Source: Flavobacterium sp. CG_23.5 (GTDB lineage: Bacteria > Bacteroidota > Bacteroidia > Flavobacteriales > Flavobacteriaceae). Taken from it: 64,000 bases of DNA. Positions 17,836 through 26,785 of this stretch are shown piece after piece. The stretch covers positions 1,619,501 through 1,683,500 of the forward strand of contig NZ_JAGGNA010000001.1 in assembly GCF_017875765.1 (NCBI RefSeq), in the 5' to 3' direction. The notes beneath the pieces were generated by a model, which ran no database searches, had not been told where the DNA came from, and worked only from the letters and a program-made list of their open reading frames with translations. Position numbers and translations under genes: made by a program. How positions within the stretch are numbered: position 1 is the first letter of the stretch; each line of letters begins with the position of its first letter.

Positions 17836-18411
17836 TTACCTACTTCCAAAAACAATAAACTCAACGGTCTTTAAAATAATCATGAGGTCTCCCCAAAAAC
17901 TTCGGTTGTAATAATAGGCTAAATTCAGTTTTACTTTATCGGGAAAAATAATAGTATCATTACTAATCAAAGGATTTTCCTGTTGTTCCAAGAAGTGTTG
18001 CTCCTGGCTGTATTTCAAAGCCGCCGGACTGGTCAAACCAGGTTTTAATTCCAATATTTTTCGGTTCTCTCCTTCCAATACGTCATAATAACCGGGTAAA
18101 TCGGGTCTTGGCCCTACTATGCTCATTTCTCCTTTCAAAACATTCAACAGTTGTGGCAACTCGTCTAATTTATATCTTCGAAGTAGTTTACCTATGCTGG
18201 ATATGGTCCTCTTTTCTGAAGCTAAGTCAACTTGGATGGTACGAAGTTTATAAATTTTGAATTTGGCGCCGTATTGACCAATTCGCACTTGTAGAAAAAT
18301 TCCATTGGTATGTGTGTCAATAATTGCCAGTAGCCAGGCGATTATTAGTACCCAAAAAAATAAAAGGAGTATAATCAGTGAAAAAAGGATATCGAAAATT
18401 CGCTTCGTCAT
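17836..18411 (-). CDS. PglC-like monotopic phosphoglycosyltransferase
   Basis: A 191-residue bacterial sugar transferase (PF02397 type). It moves a sugar phosphate from a UDP-sugar to undecaprenyl phosphate, starting repeat-unit assembly. It has one N-terminal reentrant hydrophobic helix (IFDILFSLIILLLFFWVLII), then the basic QVRIGQYGAKFKIYKLRTIQ segment, the catalytic DELPQ motif in YKLDELPQLLNVLKGEM, and SIVGPRPDLPGYY. The short form without extra N-terminal helices matches PglC rather than WbaP. It is adjacent to a WecA-like gene, so two initiating enzymes lie side by side. Its likely substrate is the amino sugar made by the CapD-like dehydratase and the DegT enzyme. Confidence 0.9.
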   Translation of the reverse strand: MTKRIFDILFSLIILLLFFWVLIIAWLLAIIDTHTNGIFLQVRIGQYGAKFKIYKLRTIQVDLASEKRTISSIGKLLRRYKLDELPQLLNVLKGEMSIVGPRPDLPGYYDVLEGENRKILELKPGLTSPAALKYSQEQHFLEQQENPLISNDTIIFPDKVKLNLAYYYNRSFWGDLMIILKTVEFIVFGSR

Positions 18412-18474
18412 ACCTTTAAAAGTTTAAATTGCAATAAAAATTGCGATAGATAAAGCAAATCCTAAGAATTTGAA

Positions 18475-19428
18475 CTAAGAATTTCTTAGCATCAATTGAC
18501 GAACAATTACACCGCGAACCATTAAATAAACAAGGGTTAACAGCAGTAAAATTCCCCCAGCAAAATATAAAGACATCACGCCCTTACCATCCGTATAGAT
18601 AACAATTGCGTTGATTCCCAATTGAAGTACAGCATAAATAACAGACACTAAAACATGGGAATATCCTTTTTCATTGGCCAAATATTGGTACAAATGAGAA
18701 CGATGCGGTTGAAAAATATTTTCTCTTTTTATTAATCTATTTATAATAGTGATGATTGCATCAATTCCGTAAACAGAAAAGAAAAGGATGTAGGCAAATT
18801 GTCCCGTTCCAATTATTGTTTTTATCATCAAGTAGCCCAAGAAGAGTGCCATACTGATGCTTCCCACGTCACCTGCAAATGTTTTGGCTTTTTTTCGAAC
18901 ATTAAACAGTCCAAAAACAAAACAGGATAATCCCATGGTAATCAATAAGGGTAAACTCGCTTCATTTATAGGTAAAAAAGCGAAACTTACAATGGCTATA
19001 AGTGCGTATAAAACGGTTATTCCATTGATCCCATCCATGAAATTAAAGGCATTCACCCACCCTATCATTAATACAAACACAATGGGAAGCACCCATAATG
19101 CTTGAGAAAACAAGTTTAAATCATAAAAAACCAAACCTACGGCAATAACATGTGATGCAAATCTTGGCAACTGGGATAAGGGCTTGATGTCGTCGATAAA
19201 ACTTACGACCGCAACCACTAGTACTGCCAGTGTAACTGGCCACGAAACGTATCCCAAAAAAAAAGCGATACTGATGGCTATCGGAAAAATAATCCCACCA
19301 CCTCTTAAAGTAATGGTAGTATGGGAGGACCTGGAATTGGGTTTGTCTATAATATTGTATTTATCTGCAATTTTGAAATAAATAAGTTCAATACCAATCA
19401 ATAAAAATAGTAATGCAATATAAACCAT
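18475..19428 (-). CDS. WecA/WbpL-like polyprenyl-phosphate sugar-1-phosphate transferase
   Basis: A 317-residue polytopic membrane protein with about ten hydrophobic segments, of the MraY/WecA (GT4 PF00953) superfamily. Visible motifs: DKPNSRSSHTTITLRGGG, the DD pair in SFIDDIKPLSQLPRF, FNFMDGINGITV, FAGDVGSISMAL, and the cytosolic HxH loop PHRSHLYQYL. It transfers a HexNAc-1-phosphate to undecaprenyl phosphate. The WbpL branch accepts QuiNAc or FucNAc, which suits the CapD-like and WbpV-like enzymes of this operon. The length is normal. Confidence 0.9.
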   Translation of the reverse strand: MVYIALLFLLIGIELIYFKIADKYNIIDKPNSRSSHTTITLRGGGIIFPIAISIAFFLGYVSWPVTLAVLVVAVVSFIDDIKPLSQLPRFASHVIAVGLVFYDLNLFSQALWVLPIVFVLMIGWVNAFNFMDGINGITVLYALIAIVSFAFLPINEASLPLLITMGLSCFVFGLFNVRKKAKTFAGDVGSISMALFLGYLMIKTIIGTGQFAYILFFSVYGIDAIITIINRLIKRENIFQPHRSHLYQYLANEKGYSHVLVSVIYAVLQLGINAIVIYTDGKGVMSLYFAGGILLLLTLVYLMVRGVIVRQLMLRNS

Positions 19429-19454
19429 ATTTTTTAACGCTATATAATAATCTC

Positions 19455-19548
19455 AAACCGAAAACTGAAAAACGGAGCACTGAACACTAATCCCTGCAAA
19501 CTGCTACTGAATACTGATCTCTGAACACTGAACACTGAACACTAAAAC
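19455..19548. repeat. Heptamer repeat tract between the WecA-like gene and rfbA
   Basis: A degenerate run of ACTGAAC/ACTGATC-type heptamers, the same family as 6313-6855. It stops directly at the rfbA stop codon. Confidence 0.75.
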
Positions 19549-20418
19549 CTACAATTTATACTTCAACAATCCCAAAAGATACGCTCCATATCCCGATTTT
19601 ATCAATGGCTCAGCCAGGTCTTTTAGTTGTTGTTCGGTTATGAAACCTTGTCTCCAAGCAATTTCTTCTATACAACCTACTTTCAAACCTTGGCGCTCTT
19701 CAATAACCTGAACGAATTGTCCTGCCTGCATTAAGCTGTTAAAAGTTCCGGTGTCTAACCACGCAGTTCCTCTACTAAGAATACCTACTTTCAATGTCCC
19801 TTTTTCTAAATATACCTTGTTAACATCCGTGATTTCATATTCACCTCTTGGACTTGGCTTAATATTTTTAGCAATTTCCACCACCGAATTATCATAAAAA
19901 TACAAACCCGGTACGGCATAATTTGATTTGGGTTCCGTTGGTTTTTCTTCAATCGAAAGTGCTTTCATGTTTTTGTCAAATTCCACCACACCATATCGTT
20001 CCGGATCCGAAACGTGATAGGCAAAAACAACTCCACCATCGGGTTGCGTATTGGATTTCAACAATTCATCCATATTGGATCCAAAGAAAATATTATCACC
20101 TAAAACTAGCGCCACACTGTCTTTCCCTATGAATTCTTCTCCAATAACAAATGCTTGTGCCAGCCCATTTGGAATAGCTTGCTCTGCGTAACTAAATTGA
20201 CAGCCTATTGCAGTTCCGTCTCCCAATAATTTTTTGAAATTAGGCAAATCGTGAGGTGTCGAAATTATTAATATTTCATTTATCCCCGCCATCATCAAAG
20301 TAGATAATGGATAATAAATCATGGGTTTGTCATAAACAGGCATCATTTGCTTGCTCATGGCAAGTGTCAGAGGATGCAAACGGGTTCCGGACCCTCCAGC
20401 TAATATAATTCCTTTCAT
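19549..20418 (-). CDS. rfbA: Glucose-1-phosphate thymidylyltransferase
   Basis: A 289-residue enzyme making dTDP-glucose from dTTP and glucose-1-phosphate, the first step of dTDP-L-rhamnose and of the dTDP-amino sugars made in these loci. Signatures: [63 protein letters not shown] [15 protein letters not shown], and IAWRQGFIT near the end. Length and motifs are standard for RmlA. It is separated from rfbB by the inserted GxxExxY cassette. Confidence 0.97.
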   Translation of the reverse strand: MKGIILAGGSGTRLHPLTLAMSKQMMPVYDKPMIYYPLSTLMMAGINEILIISTPHDLPNFKKLLGDGTAIGCQFSYAEQAIPNGLAQAFVIGEEFIGKDSVALVLGDNIFFGSNMDELLKSNTQPDGGVVFAYHVSDPERYGVVEFDKNMKALSIEEKPTEPKSNYAVPGLYFYDNSVVEIAKNIKPSPRGEYEITDVNKVYLEKGTLKVGILSRGTAWLDTGTFNSLMQAGQFVQVIEERQGLKVGCIEEIAWRQGFITEQQLKDLAEPLIKSGYGAYLLGLLKYKL

Positions 20419-20433
20419 AGTTATGCTAATTTT

Positions 20434-20448
20434 ACGAATTAATTCGAA
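20434..20448. repeat. Left 15-bp inverted repeat of the GxxExxY cassette
   Basis: ACGAATTAATTCGAA. It is the exact reverse complement of 20856-20870 and overlaps the stop codon of the GxxExxY gene. Confidence 0.85.
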
Positions 20449-20837
20449 TTTTTCAAATTAATCATCCTTTTATAAGTTAATGAAGGCATGCCGAAATTGA
20501 TCAACATGCCTAATTCCACATTTGTACATTTTAAATAATTTTTCAATTGTGCATAAAATGTGATTGGTATTTGTGATACTGCTTTTATTTCCAAAATAAT
20601 TGTATCATAGCAAACAAAGTCTGATCTATATTGCTTTTTCAATTTCTGATTGTCGTAATATAAGTCCAATTTCACTTGCCTTTTAAACGGAATTTTTTGA
20701 ATTTGAAATTCTTTTTCCAATGCTTCTTCATAGACTGCCTCCAAGAATCCTGCCCCTAATGAACGATGAACTTTCATGCAAGCCCCAATGATGACGAAGC
20801 TTTCTTCTTTGTAAAGTATTTTATTTGTAGCATCCAT
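20439..20837 (-). CDS. GxxExxY protein (PD-(D/E)XK nuclease-like), inserted between rfbA and rfbB
   Basis: A 132-residue protein of the GxxExxY family (PF13366, a PD-(D/E)XK-type fold). The naming motif is [17 protein letters not shown], followed by [38 protein letters not shown] (the D...ExK-type core), and [20 protein letters not shown]. It has no part in sugar metabolism and interrupts the rfbA-rfbB order. Perfect 15-bp inverted repeats flank it; the right one supplies the last codons and stop of rfbB. This suggests a small mobile cassette. Catalytic activity of the family is unproven. Confidence 0.88.
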   Translation of the reverse strand: MDATNKILYKEESFVIIGACMKVHRSLGAGFLEAVYEEALEKEFQIQKIPFKRQVKLDLYYDNQKLKKQYRSDFVCYDTIILEIKAVSQIPITFYAQLKNYLKCTNVELGMLINFGMPSLTYKRMINLKNSN

Positions 20838-20855
20838 TAGTGAAATTCGGATTAA

Positions 20856-20870
20856 TTCGAATTAATTCGT
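20856..20870. repeat. Right 15-bp inverted repeat of the GxxExxY cassette
   Basis: TTCGAATTAATTCGT. It pairs exactly with 20434-20448 and overlaps the final codons of rfbB (Thr-Asn-stop). A further partial copy of the AATTCG motif lies just to its left. Confidence 0.85.
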
Positions 20871-21911
20871 GTACTGTTTTTCGTAATAAGTGGCATACTC
20901 CCCAGAAGTTATATTATTTAACCACGTTTCATTATCCAAATACCAGTTTACAGTTCTTTCCAATCCTTGCTCAAAAGTAACAGAAGGTTTCCATCCCAGT
21001 TCCTTATTAATCTTTGAGGCATCGATGGCATATCTCAAGTCATGCCCCGGACGGTCTTTTACATAGGAAATCAGTTGTTCAGAAGTGCCTGCTGCTCTTC
21101 CTAATTTCTCATCCATTATTTTACACAGCAATTTCACCAAATCAATGTTTTGCCATTCGTTAAAACCCCCAATATTATAAGTATCGTGATTTTTTCCTTC
21201 ATGAAAAACTAAATCAATCGCAACGGCATGGTCTTCCACAAAAAGCCAATCGCGGGTATATTTCCCGTCACCATAAACTGGCAAAGGTTTGTTTTGAATA
21301 ATATTATTGATAAATAACGGAATTAATTTTTCAGGAAAATGAAAAGGACCGTAATTATTGGAACAATTAGTCAGTACATAAGGCAAACCATAGGTTTCTC
21401 CATACGCTCTGACAAAGTGGTCTGAACTGGCTTTAGAAGCGGAGTAAGGAGAATTGGGATCATAAGCAGTAGTCTCAGTAAACAATCCTTCGGAGCCTAA
21501 ACTGCCATAAACCTCATCAGTACTAATGTGATAAAATCGTTTCCCTTCCATCTTATCTTTCCAAATCATCTTGGCAGCGTTCAATAAATTCACGCTACCA
21601 ATCACATTAGTCTTTACAAATGCTAATGGATCAGTAATGGAACGATCCACATGCGATTCAGCAGCTAAATGCAATACTCCATCAAATTGATGTTCCATAA
21701 AAAGTGCATCAATAAAATCGGCATCAACGATATCCCCTTTTATAAAAGTATAATTGGGTGCAGCCTCAATGTCTGTTATATTTTCTAAATTCCCGGCATA
21801 AGTCAGTGCATCCAAATTAAAAATCTGATACTCCGGATATTTGTTTACAAAACGTCTCACGACATGCGAGCCAATAAATCCTGCTCCTCCAGTAATTAAT
21901 ATTTTTTTCAT
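20862..21911 (-). CDS. rfbB: dTDP-glucose 4,6-dehydratase
   Basis: A 349-residue extended SDR producing dTDP-4-keto-6-deoxyglucose, the branch point for rhamnose, Fuc3N and Fuc4N made by other genes here. Motifs: ITGGAGFIGSHVVRRF (NAD binding), HLAAESHVDRSI, ISTDEVYGSLG, YSASKASSDHFVRAYGETYG (Tyr/Lys catalytic pair), NNYGPFHFPEKLIP and RDWLFVEDH. The length is standard. Its last residues (Tyr-Thr-Asn) and stop codon come from the inverted repeat of the GxxExxY cassette. Confidence 0.97.
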   Translation of the reverse strand: MKKILITGGAGFIGSHVVRRFVNKYPEYQIFNLDALTYAGNLENITDIEAAPNYTFIKGDIVDADFIDALFMEHQFDGVLHLAAESHVDRSITDPLAFVKTNVIGSVNLLNAAKMIWKDKMEGKRFYHISTDEVYGSLGSEGLFTETTAYDPNSPYSASKASSDHFVRAYGETYGLPYVLTNCSNNYGPFHFPEKLIPLFINNIIQNKPLPVYGDGKYTRDWLFVEDHAVAIDLVFHEGKNHDTYNIGGFNEWQNIDLVKLLCKIMDEKLGRAAGTSEQLISYVKDRPGHDLRYAIDASKINKELGWKPSVTFEQGLERTVNWYLDNETWLNNITSGEYATYYEKQYTN

Positions 21912-22013
21912 TTTATTACACTTTTTTATTTCTATTCTTTTTCAGAAATTAAAACATTAATATCCTTTGAAATTTTGTATTCCTAATCACAATTTTTAGC
22001 CGTAAACTTCTTT

Positions 22014-22069
22014 ACAACGTCAAACCTTAAACTTCAAACCTTTTAAACTTTAAACCTTAAAAATTTACC
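22014..22069. repeat. AAACCTTAAACTT simple repeat before rfbD stop
   Basis: Degenerate copies of a TTTAAACCTTAAA-type motif in the rfbB-rfbD gap. A second tract of the same kind lies at about 23106-23130 in the rfbD-rfbC gap. Confidence 0.6.
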
Positions 22070-22922
22070 CTTTCAGCAATTCCATACATTTTCTTAAACT
22101 CGCTTTATAATCAGGCACTTCAACACCATATGCATTTGCTATTTTACTTTTATCCAATAAAGAATAGGCAGGTCGTTTCGCCGGTGTAGGATAAGCTGAT
22201 GATGGGATTCCACTGACATTACAGTCAAAATGGCCAATTTCTTTAATTGCTAAAGCGAATTCGGACCAACTAATTTCTCCTTCATTTGAAAAATTATAAA
22301 TACCGGGTTGCCACTTACTATGGGTAACAATAGTCATGATGGCTTGCGCCAAATCGGCCGCATAGGTTGGACTTCCGACCTGATCATTGACCACATTCAA
22401 AGTGTCTCTTTCTTGCATCAGCCGAGACATGGTTTTCACAAAATTATTCCCAAAGTTACTGTAGACCCATGAAGTTCTTATAATGATGGCATTTGGATTA
22501 GCCTCCAAACAAGCCTTTTCTCCTGCTAATTTTGTTGCACCATATACATTGATAGGATTTGTTTTTGCTTCCTCAGTCAAGGCAGTGGCGGACGTACCGT
22601 CAAAAACATAATCAGTAGAAACATGAATTAATTTTGCATTATTTTCTTTGGCATAGGTGGCGATTATTGCCACAGCCAAATGATTTACGGCATCCGCTAA
22701 ATCGTTTTCAGTTTCTGCCTTATCGACTGCTGTGTACGCACCGCAATTCAAAATAATATTCGGTTTTATCTTTTCTAACTGATTTCCCAAAACTGACAAA
22801 TCATCTAATGAAACTTGCGTTCTGTCGGCAAAAAACCATTCAAATTGACCATAATTTTTGGACAACACCTCCAATTCCGAACCCAATTGTCCGGTTGCTC
22901 CTGTTACTAAAATTTTTTTCAT
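22065..22922 (-). CDS. rfbD: dTDP-4-dehydrorhamnose reductase
   Basis: A 285-residue SDR catalysing the last, NADPH-dependent step of dTDP-L-rhamnose synthesis. Motifs: KILVTGATGQLGSELEVL, NCGAYTAVDKAE, HVSTDYVFDG, YGATKLAGEKACL (YxxxK), IIRTSWVYSNFGNNFVKTM and NDQVGSPTYAADLA. Length is typical. It sits between rfbB and rfbC. The flanking gaps of about 150-210 bp contain simple repeats and no genes. Confidence 0.96.
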   Translation of the reverse strand: MKKILVTGATGQLGSELEVLSKNYGQFEWFFADRTQVSLDDLSVLGNQLEKIKPNIILNCGAYTAVDKAETENDLADAVNHLAVAIIATYAKENNAKLIHVSTDYVFDGTSATALTEEAKTNPINVYGATKLAGEKACLEANPNAIIIRTSWVYSNFGNNFVKTMSRLMQERDTLNVVNDQVGSPTYAADLAQAIMTIVTHSKWQPGIYNFSNEGEISWSEFALAIKEIGHFDCNVSGIPSSAYPTPAKRPAYSLLDKSKIANAYGVEVPDYKASLRKCMELLKG

Positions 22923-23135
22923 TATTTGTGTAGTATGCTTTCGTCTTATTTTTTAGCACGAAACAGTATCGTTTTTTTTATTTTTTTTCTATTTCTCTCT
23001 TTTGAATTTCCTTTGTTCTTTGCGTTTAACAACAGGTGACACAGACTTTGCATTATTTGCATCTTTTCTGCGGACTTTGCGGTTAAAAATGCTCAATCCA
23101 ACCGACAACTTTAAACCTTAAACTTTAAACTCTTT

Positions 23136-23684
23136 TCAAAACTCCCAATCAATTGCATCAAACCCCGGCAATACCAAATCCTTTTCGGAAACAATCACTT
23201 CACTTGGATTTATCTGCCAATCGATTGCCAAAGTAGGGTCATCAAAGCGAATCCCTCTTTCGCTGTCTTTATGGTACAATTGGTCCACCTTGTAAAGGAC
23301 AGAAGCCGTTTCGCTTAACACCGAAAAACCATGAGCAAATCCGTGAGGAACCATCAATTGCTTTTTATTGTCCGCACTCAAAACCACACTGAAATGCTTT
23401 CCATAAGTCGCTGAATTTTTACGCAAGTCTACGGCAACATCTAAAATTTCTCCCTCTAATACACGGACTAATTTAGCTTGCGCAAAAGGATTAATCTGTA
23501 AATGCAAACCGCGAATCACGCCCCTTTGCGAGAACGATTGGTTGTCTTGTATAAATTGATACATGATCCCGTTTTCATGGAACTTGGCTTGGTTGTAGGC
23601 TTCAAAGAAATAACCACGCTCGTCATTAAAAACAGTTGGTGTTATAATTAATAAATCTTTTATGGCTGTTTTTTCAATGGTCAT
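23136..23684 (-). CDS. rfbC: dTDP-4-dehydrorhamnose 3,5-epimerase
   Basis: A 182-residue cupin-fold epimerase. Motifs: DERGYFFEAYNQAKF, QFIQDNQSFSQRGVIRGLHL with the catalytic His, KLVRVLEGEILDVAVDLRK, and MVPHGFAHGFSVLSETA. Its product is the substrate of RfbD. The operon order is rfbC, rfbD, rfbB, GxxExxY, rfbA in the direction of transcription. Confidence 0.96.
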   Translation of the reverse strand: MTIEKTAIKDLLIITPTVFNDERGYFFEAYNQAKFHENGIMYQFIQDNQSFSQRGVIRGLHLQINPFAQAKLVRVLEGEILDVAVDLRKNSATYGKHFSVVLSADNKKQLMVPHGFAHGFSVLSETASVLYKVDQLYHKDSERGIRFDDPTLAIDWQINPSEVIVSEKDLVLPGFDAIDWEF

Positions 23685-23786
23685 TGTATTATTTTATTTT
23701 ATTAAAACTAAGGTTACTTTCGTTTGTGCAATTATTTATTAGACAAAAAAAGAGAATTATTGTTTAGTCTGGCAAATACTATGCTT

Positions 23787-24686
23787 TTATTTTTTAAATG
23801 AATCAAATGTTTTTAACAAACCTTCTTTGGATTCAATGGGCAAAGGCTTCCCGATTGCAATTACAATTTTTTGATTGCTAACTACATAATTTTCTGTCAA
23901 TTTCTGTAAACGTTCGGAATTGAGTGGTAGATGCAAAGTATCACCTAGTTTGGCAATTTTTCGTATCCAAGAAGAACGGATATTCAAAATCTTATTTTTC
24001 TTTCCTAAACTTTGCCCTAATAAGTGAATTAATTCATTGGTAGATAGCGCTTCAATGTCTGAAACATTATAAATCCCAGAAGGAACCGCCTCATTCTCCA
24101 ATAATTCTTTTATTACAAAACAAAGATTTTCGACACTCAGGAACGAACGCTCATTTTTGAATTCCCCTAATGGCCATGGTAATCCTTTGGAAACTAATTG
24201 ATACAACACATTCAAATTTCCTTTGTTGCCGGGTCCATGAATCATACAGGGTCGTAAGATGTAAACTCTTTTCCCTAATGGTAATTCCTGAGATTCTACA
24301 TACTGTTCTGCCTGCTGTTTGGATATGCCATAATGAGTTTTTGGATTCGGAACAACATCTTCCGTTAAGATTCCCTGCACTGTATCAGCAACTGCTTTCA
24401 CTGTGCTTAAAAATATAAAAACGGTGGCATCTGATTGTAGGAAAGCGTCAAACACTTGTTTGGTTAATTCATAATTAGCCTCATAATAATCGGATGGATT
24501 AGAAACCTTTTTTAAATCGTGTGCTTTGCTGGCCAAATGAATAACCGCATCTGCCTTCAAATTAAATGCCTGATTAGGAATATAACGAACACTAATAGCG
24601 CGTATATCATATAATCCTTTCAGATACTGCTGAAGATTCTGTCCCACAAAGCCTGAGGCACCTGTTATTATAATTGTATTTCGCAT
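23787..24686 (-). CDS. WbpV/WreQ-like NAD-dependent nucleotide-sugar 4-reductase
   Basis: A 299-residue extended SDR with TIIITGASGFVGQNLQQYL, IHLASKAHDLKK, FLSTVKAVADTV, YGISKQQAEQYVES (YxxxK) and LRPCMIHGPGNKGN. This subgroup (WbpV, WreQ, WbuJ-like) reduces UDP-4-keto-6-deoxy-GlcNAc made by CapD/WbpM to UDP-QuiNAc or a related sugar, which a WecA/WbpL-type enzyme then loads on lipid. Both partners are in this operon, supporting the call. The exact stereochemistry cannot be read from sequence. Its start overlaps the stop of the next upstream gene by one base. Confidence 0.8.
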   Translation of the reverse strand: MRNTIIITGASGFVGQNLQQYLKGLYDIRAISVRYIPNQAFNLKADAVIHLASKAHDLKKVSNPSDYYEANYELTKQVFDAFLQSDATVFIFLSTVKAVADTVQGILTEDVVPNPKTHYGISKQQAEQYVESQELPLGKRVYILRPCMIHGPGNKGNLNVLYQLVSKGLPWPLGEFKNERSFLSVENLCFVIKELLENEAVPSGIYNVSDIEALSTNELIHLLGQSLGKKNKILNIRSSWIRKIAKLGDTLHLPLNSERLQKLTENYVVSNQKIVIAIGKPLPIESKEGLLKTFDSFKK

Positions 24687-25792
24687 TAATTAGTATATAA
24701 ACGTAAATAAGCTTCTGACATCTTCTCTCTCGAAAAAAGTTTCACCCTTTCTAAAGCATTTGCGGAAAAAAGTTCATACAATGGTTTATCATTTATTATT
24801 TTTTCTATTGCCAATTGTAAAGCTGTCGCATTTTCCGGTTCCACTGTAATTCCGGAATAATCGTGTAAGGAAACAAAAGGAACACCTGAATCTAAACGAG
24901 TATTGATTACTGGCAGCCCATTTGCCATTGCTTCCAATTGAACAACGCCAAAAGCTTCTGCTTCGTTAATACTAGGCAAAATAAATAAATCGGAAGAAAG
25001 ATATACCTGCGCTAATTTTTCGTCATTTGCGTTGGCAATGAAACAAACTTTATCTCTGATCTTTAAGCGGTCTACTAATTCTTCTAAATTTGCCTGCTCT
25101 TCGCCATTACCAACAACAGTTAGTTTTACATTCAAAGTCTCGATTGCCTTTATTAAATATTCTACGCCTTTGTACTTCCTTAATTTTCCTACAAAAAGCA
25201 ACTTAAAACATCGATTTTCGGGATATTTTTTGCGTTCAGACAAGCAATATTTGGGATCAAAACTCAGTGGAATAACAGTAACTTTCTCTCTGTATTTTTT
25301 TAAAATATCGGATGCTTCAAATAATTGCGGTGATGTTACTACTATTGAATCCGCTCTATCCAATAATTTTTTAATCATTGGGTTGTAGACCTTTTCTATC
25401 CAACTCCATCTGGAATTTTTAATATTGGCATGCCAAGTGATTATGAATTTCTTATCATCCATTTTTTTTAGATACCTAAGTAAAGTGAACTCCATCGTTG
25501 GAAAAGGATAATGATGATGGATTACATTATGGTCCTTGATTAATTTCTTTAAGGAAGGATATCTTAAATTGAGAGGCTGGCTTTTTAGGTAAAGAGGTGT
25601 CGCTTCTTTGGTGACTGTAATCCTATTTAATTGATTCGTCTCCTTGCGGTAATTCCTTAAATGGTTGTTGGAATAAACTGTGAAATCTGTTGCATCTGAA
25701 ATGGCAACAATCCCTTCTACTATATTTTTAACAACTGATTCCATACCACCTTGACAGGGATCGTAATATTTTACGATGTTCAATATTTTCAT
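24686..25792 (-). CDS. Glycosyltransferase family 4 protein
   Basis: A 368-residue GT-B retaining glycosyltransferase. The N-terminal domain begins KILNIVKYYDPCQGGMESVV with a Gly-rich acceptor loop. The C-terminal domain has LLFVGKLRKYKGVEYLIKAI, LTVVGNGEE, and the nucleotide-binding SINEAEAFGVVQLEAMANGLPVI E-x7-E motif. It is cytoplasmic and adds one sugar to the lipid-linked repeat. Donor and acceptor are unknown. It is adjacent to the WbpV-like reductase and could act second after the initiating transferase. Confidence 0.9.
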   Translation of the reverse strand: MKILNIVKYYDPCQGGMESVVKNIVEGIVAISDATDFTVYSNNHLRNYRKETNQLNRITVTKEATPLYLKSQPLNLRYPSLKKLIKDHNVIHHHYPFPTMEFTLLRYLKKMDDKKFIITWHANIKNSRWSWIEKVYNPMIKKLLDRADSIVVTSPQLFEASDILKKYREKVTVIPLSFDPKYCLSERKKYPENRCFKLLFVGKLRKYKGVEYLIKAIETLNVKLTVVGNGEEQANLEELVDRLKIRDKVCFIANANDEKLAQVYLSSDLFILPSINEAEAFGVVQLEAMANGLPVINTRLDSGVPFVSLHDYSGITVEPENATALQLAIEKIINDKPLYELFSANALERVKLFSREKMSEAYLRLYTN

Positions 25793-26017
25793 GACGTAGG
25801 ATAACTATTTTTTATTACTATTCCCTCATTCGATGCACTAAGATCTAATGATCCAAGATTTCCCTTTCGAATAAGCTGCTTATAGACGGGTAACTTTTGG
25901 CCCTTTTCTCTTTTTTCTTTAAACTACATTTCTTATTCGCTAAAATAAAAAAATTATTGACCTAAACAGAGGCAAAAATACATCGTTATTAAATTATAAT
26001 GGCTCATCTTTTCCGTT

Positions 26018-26785
26018 TTAAACAAAACTTTTAAGATACTGCAGTATAAACTGGACTCTATATCTTATTTTAAAATTCAGACTGTTATCACTTTTCATCC
26101 CTGAAGCAGTTACAGCAGCGCTATGCCGTTTGTATCTAATGAATTTATTATCTACAAAAGCCACCTTACCATTTTTTTCAGCGATAAGGCCAATCCACAT
26201 ATCATGTGCAATAAGATCTTTTGGAAATGGCAACGACTTCAACAATATACGCCGATCAAACACCATACAGCAACCTAAATAGGAGTTTTTGATAATATTT
26301 CTGAAAAAACCCTTTTGTGACTTTACTTTTTCAAAATAGGACCGAGCTATCACGTTATCCGATTCATCCACAACATTGGCATCATGAACAATAAGATTGA
26401 TTTTTTTATCTTTTAACAGTAAAAGACATCCTTCGACTTTATCCTCTTCCCAGACGTCATCCTGATCAGATAAAAAAATGTAATCTCCCGTAGCATAGCT
26501 AAGTGCATTCTCGAAATTTCTGGTGACCTGATAGGATCTGCTTTGTTTATTGGGTTTGAATTGGCTGGAATCGTTCTGAACCAATCGAATCCTTGGATCT
26601 AAAAAAGCAGAAATGATGTTAATGGTCTCATCAGTAGACCCATCATCAGAAATTATTATTTCGTCGGTCGCAGACAATTGTTTGATTATACTTTGTACTT
26701 GTTCTTTAATAAATTTCTCTCCATTAAAGGTGGCCATACAAACTGAAATTTTCATATTCTTCATTTTTATGCTATTATTCCTCAT
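26018..26785 (-). CDS. Glycosyltransferase family 2 protein
   Basis: A 255-residue GT-A enzyme. MKISVCMATFNGEKFIKEQ, IIISDDGSTDETINII and the DxD-type FLSDQDDVWEEDKVEG are visible, followed by YLGCCMVFDRRIL and HDMWIGLIAE. It resembles rhamnosyltransferases that use dTDP-L-rhamnose from the rfb genes, but the donor is inferred. The ATG at 26785 overlaps the upstream EpsG-like gene by 11 nt. Internal ATGs at 26764 and 26755 are also possible starts. A gap of 225 bp without genes follows it. Confidence 0.88.
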   Translation of the reverse strand: MRNNSIKMKNMKISVCMATFNGEKFIKEQVQSIIKQLSATDEIIISDDGSTDETINIISAFLDPRIRLVQNDSSQFKPNKQSRSYQVTRNFENALSYATGDYIFLSDQDDVWEEDKVEGCLLLLKDKKINLIVHDANVVDESDNVIARSYFEKVKSQKGFFRNIIKNSYLGCCMVFDRRILLKSLPFPKDLIAHDMWIGLIAEKNGKVAFVDNKFIRYKRHSAAVTASGMKSDNSLNFKIRYRVQFILQYLKSFV

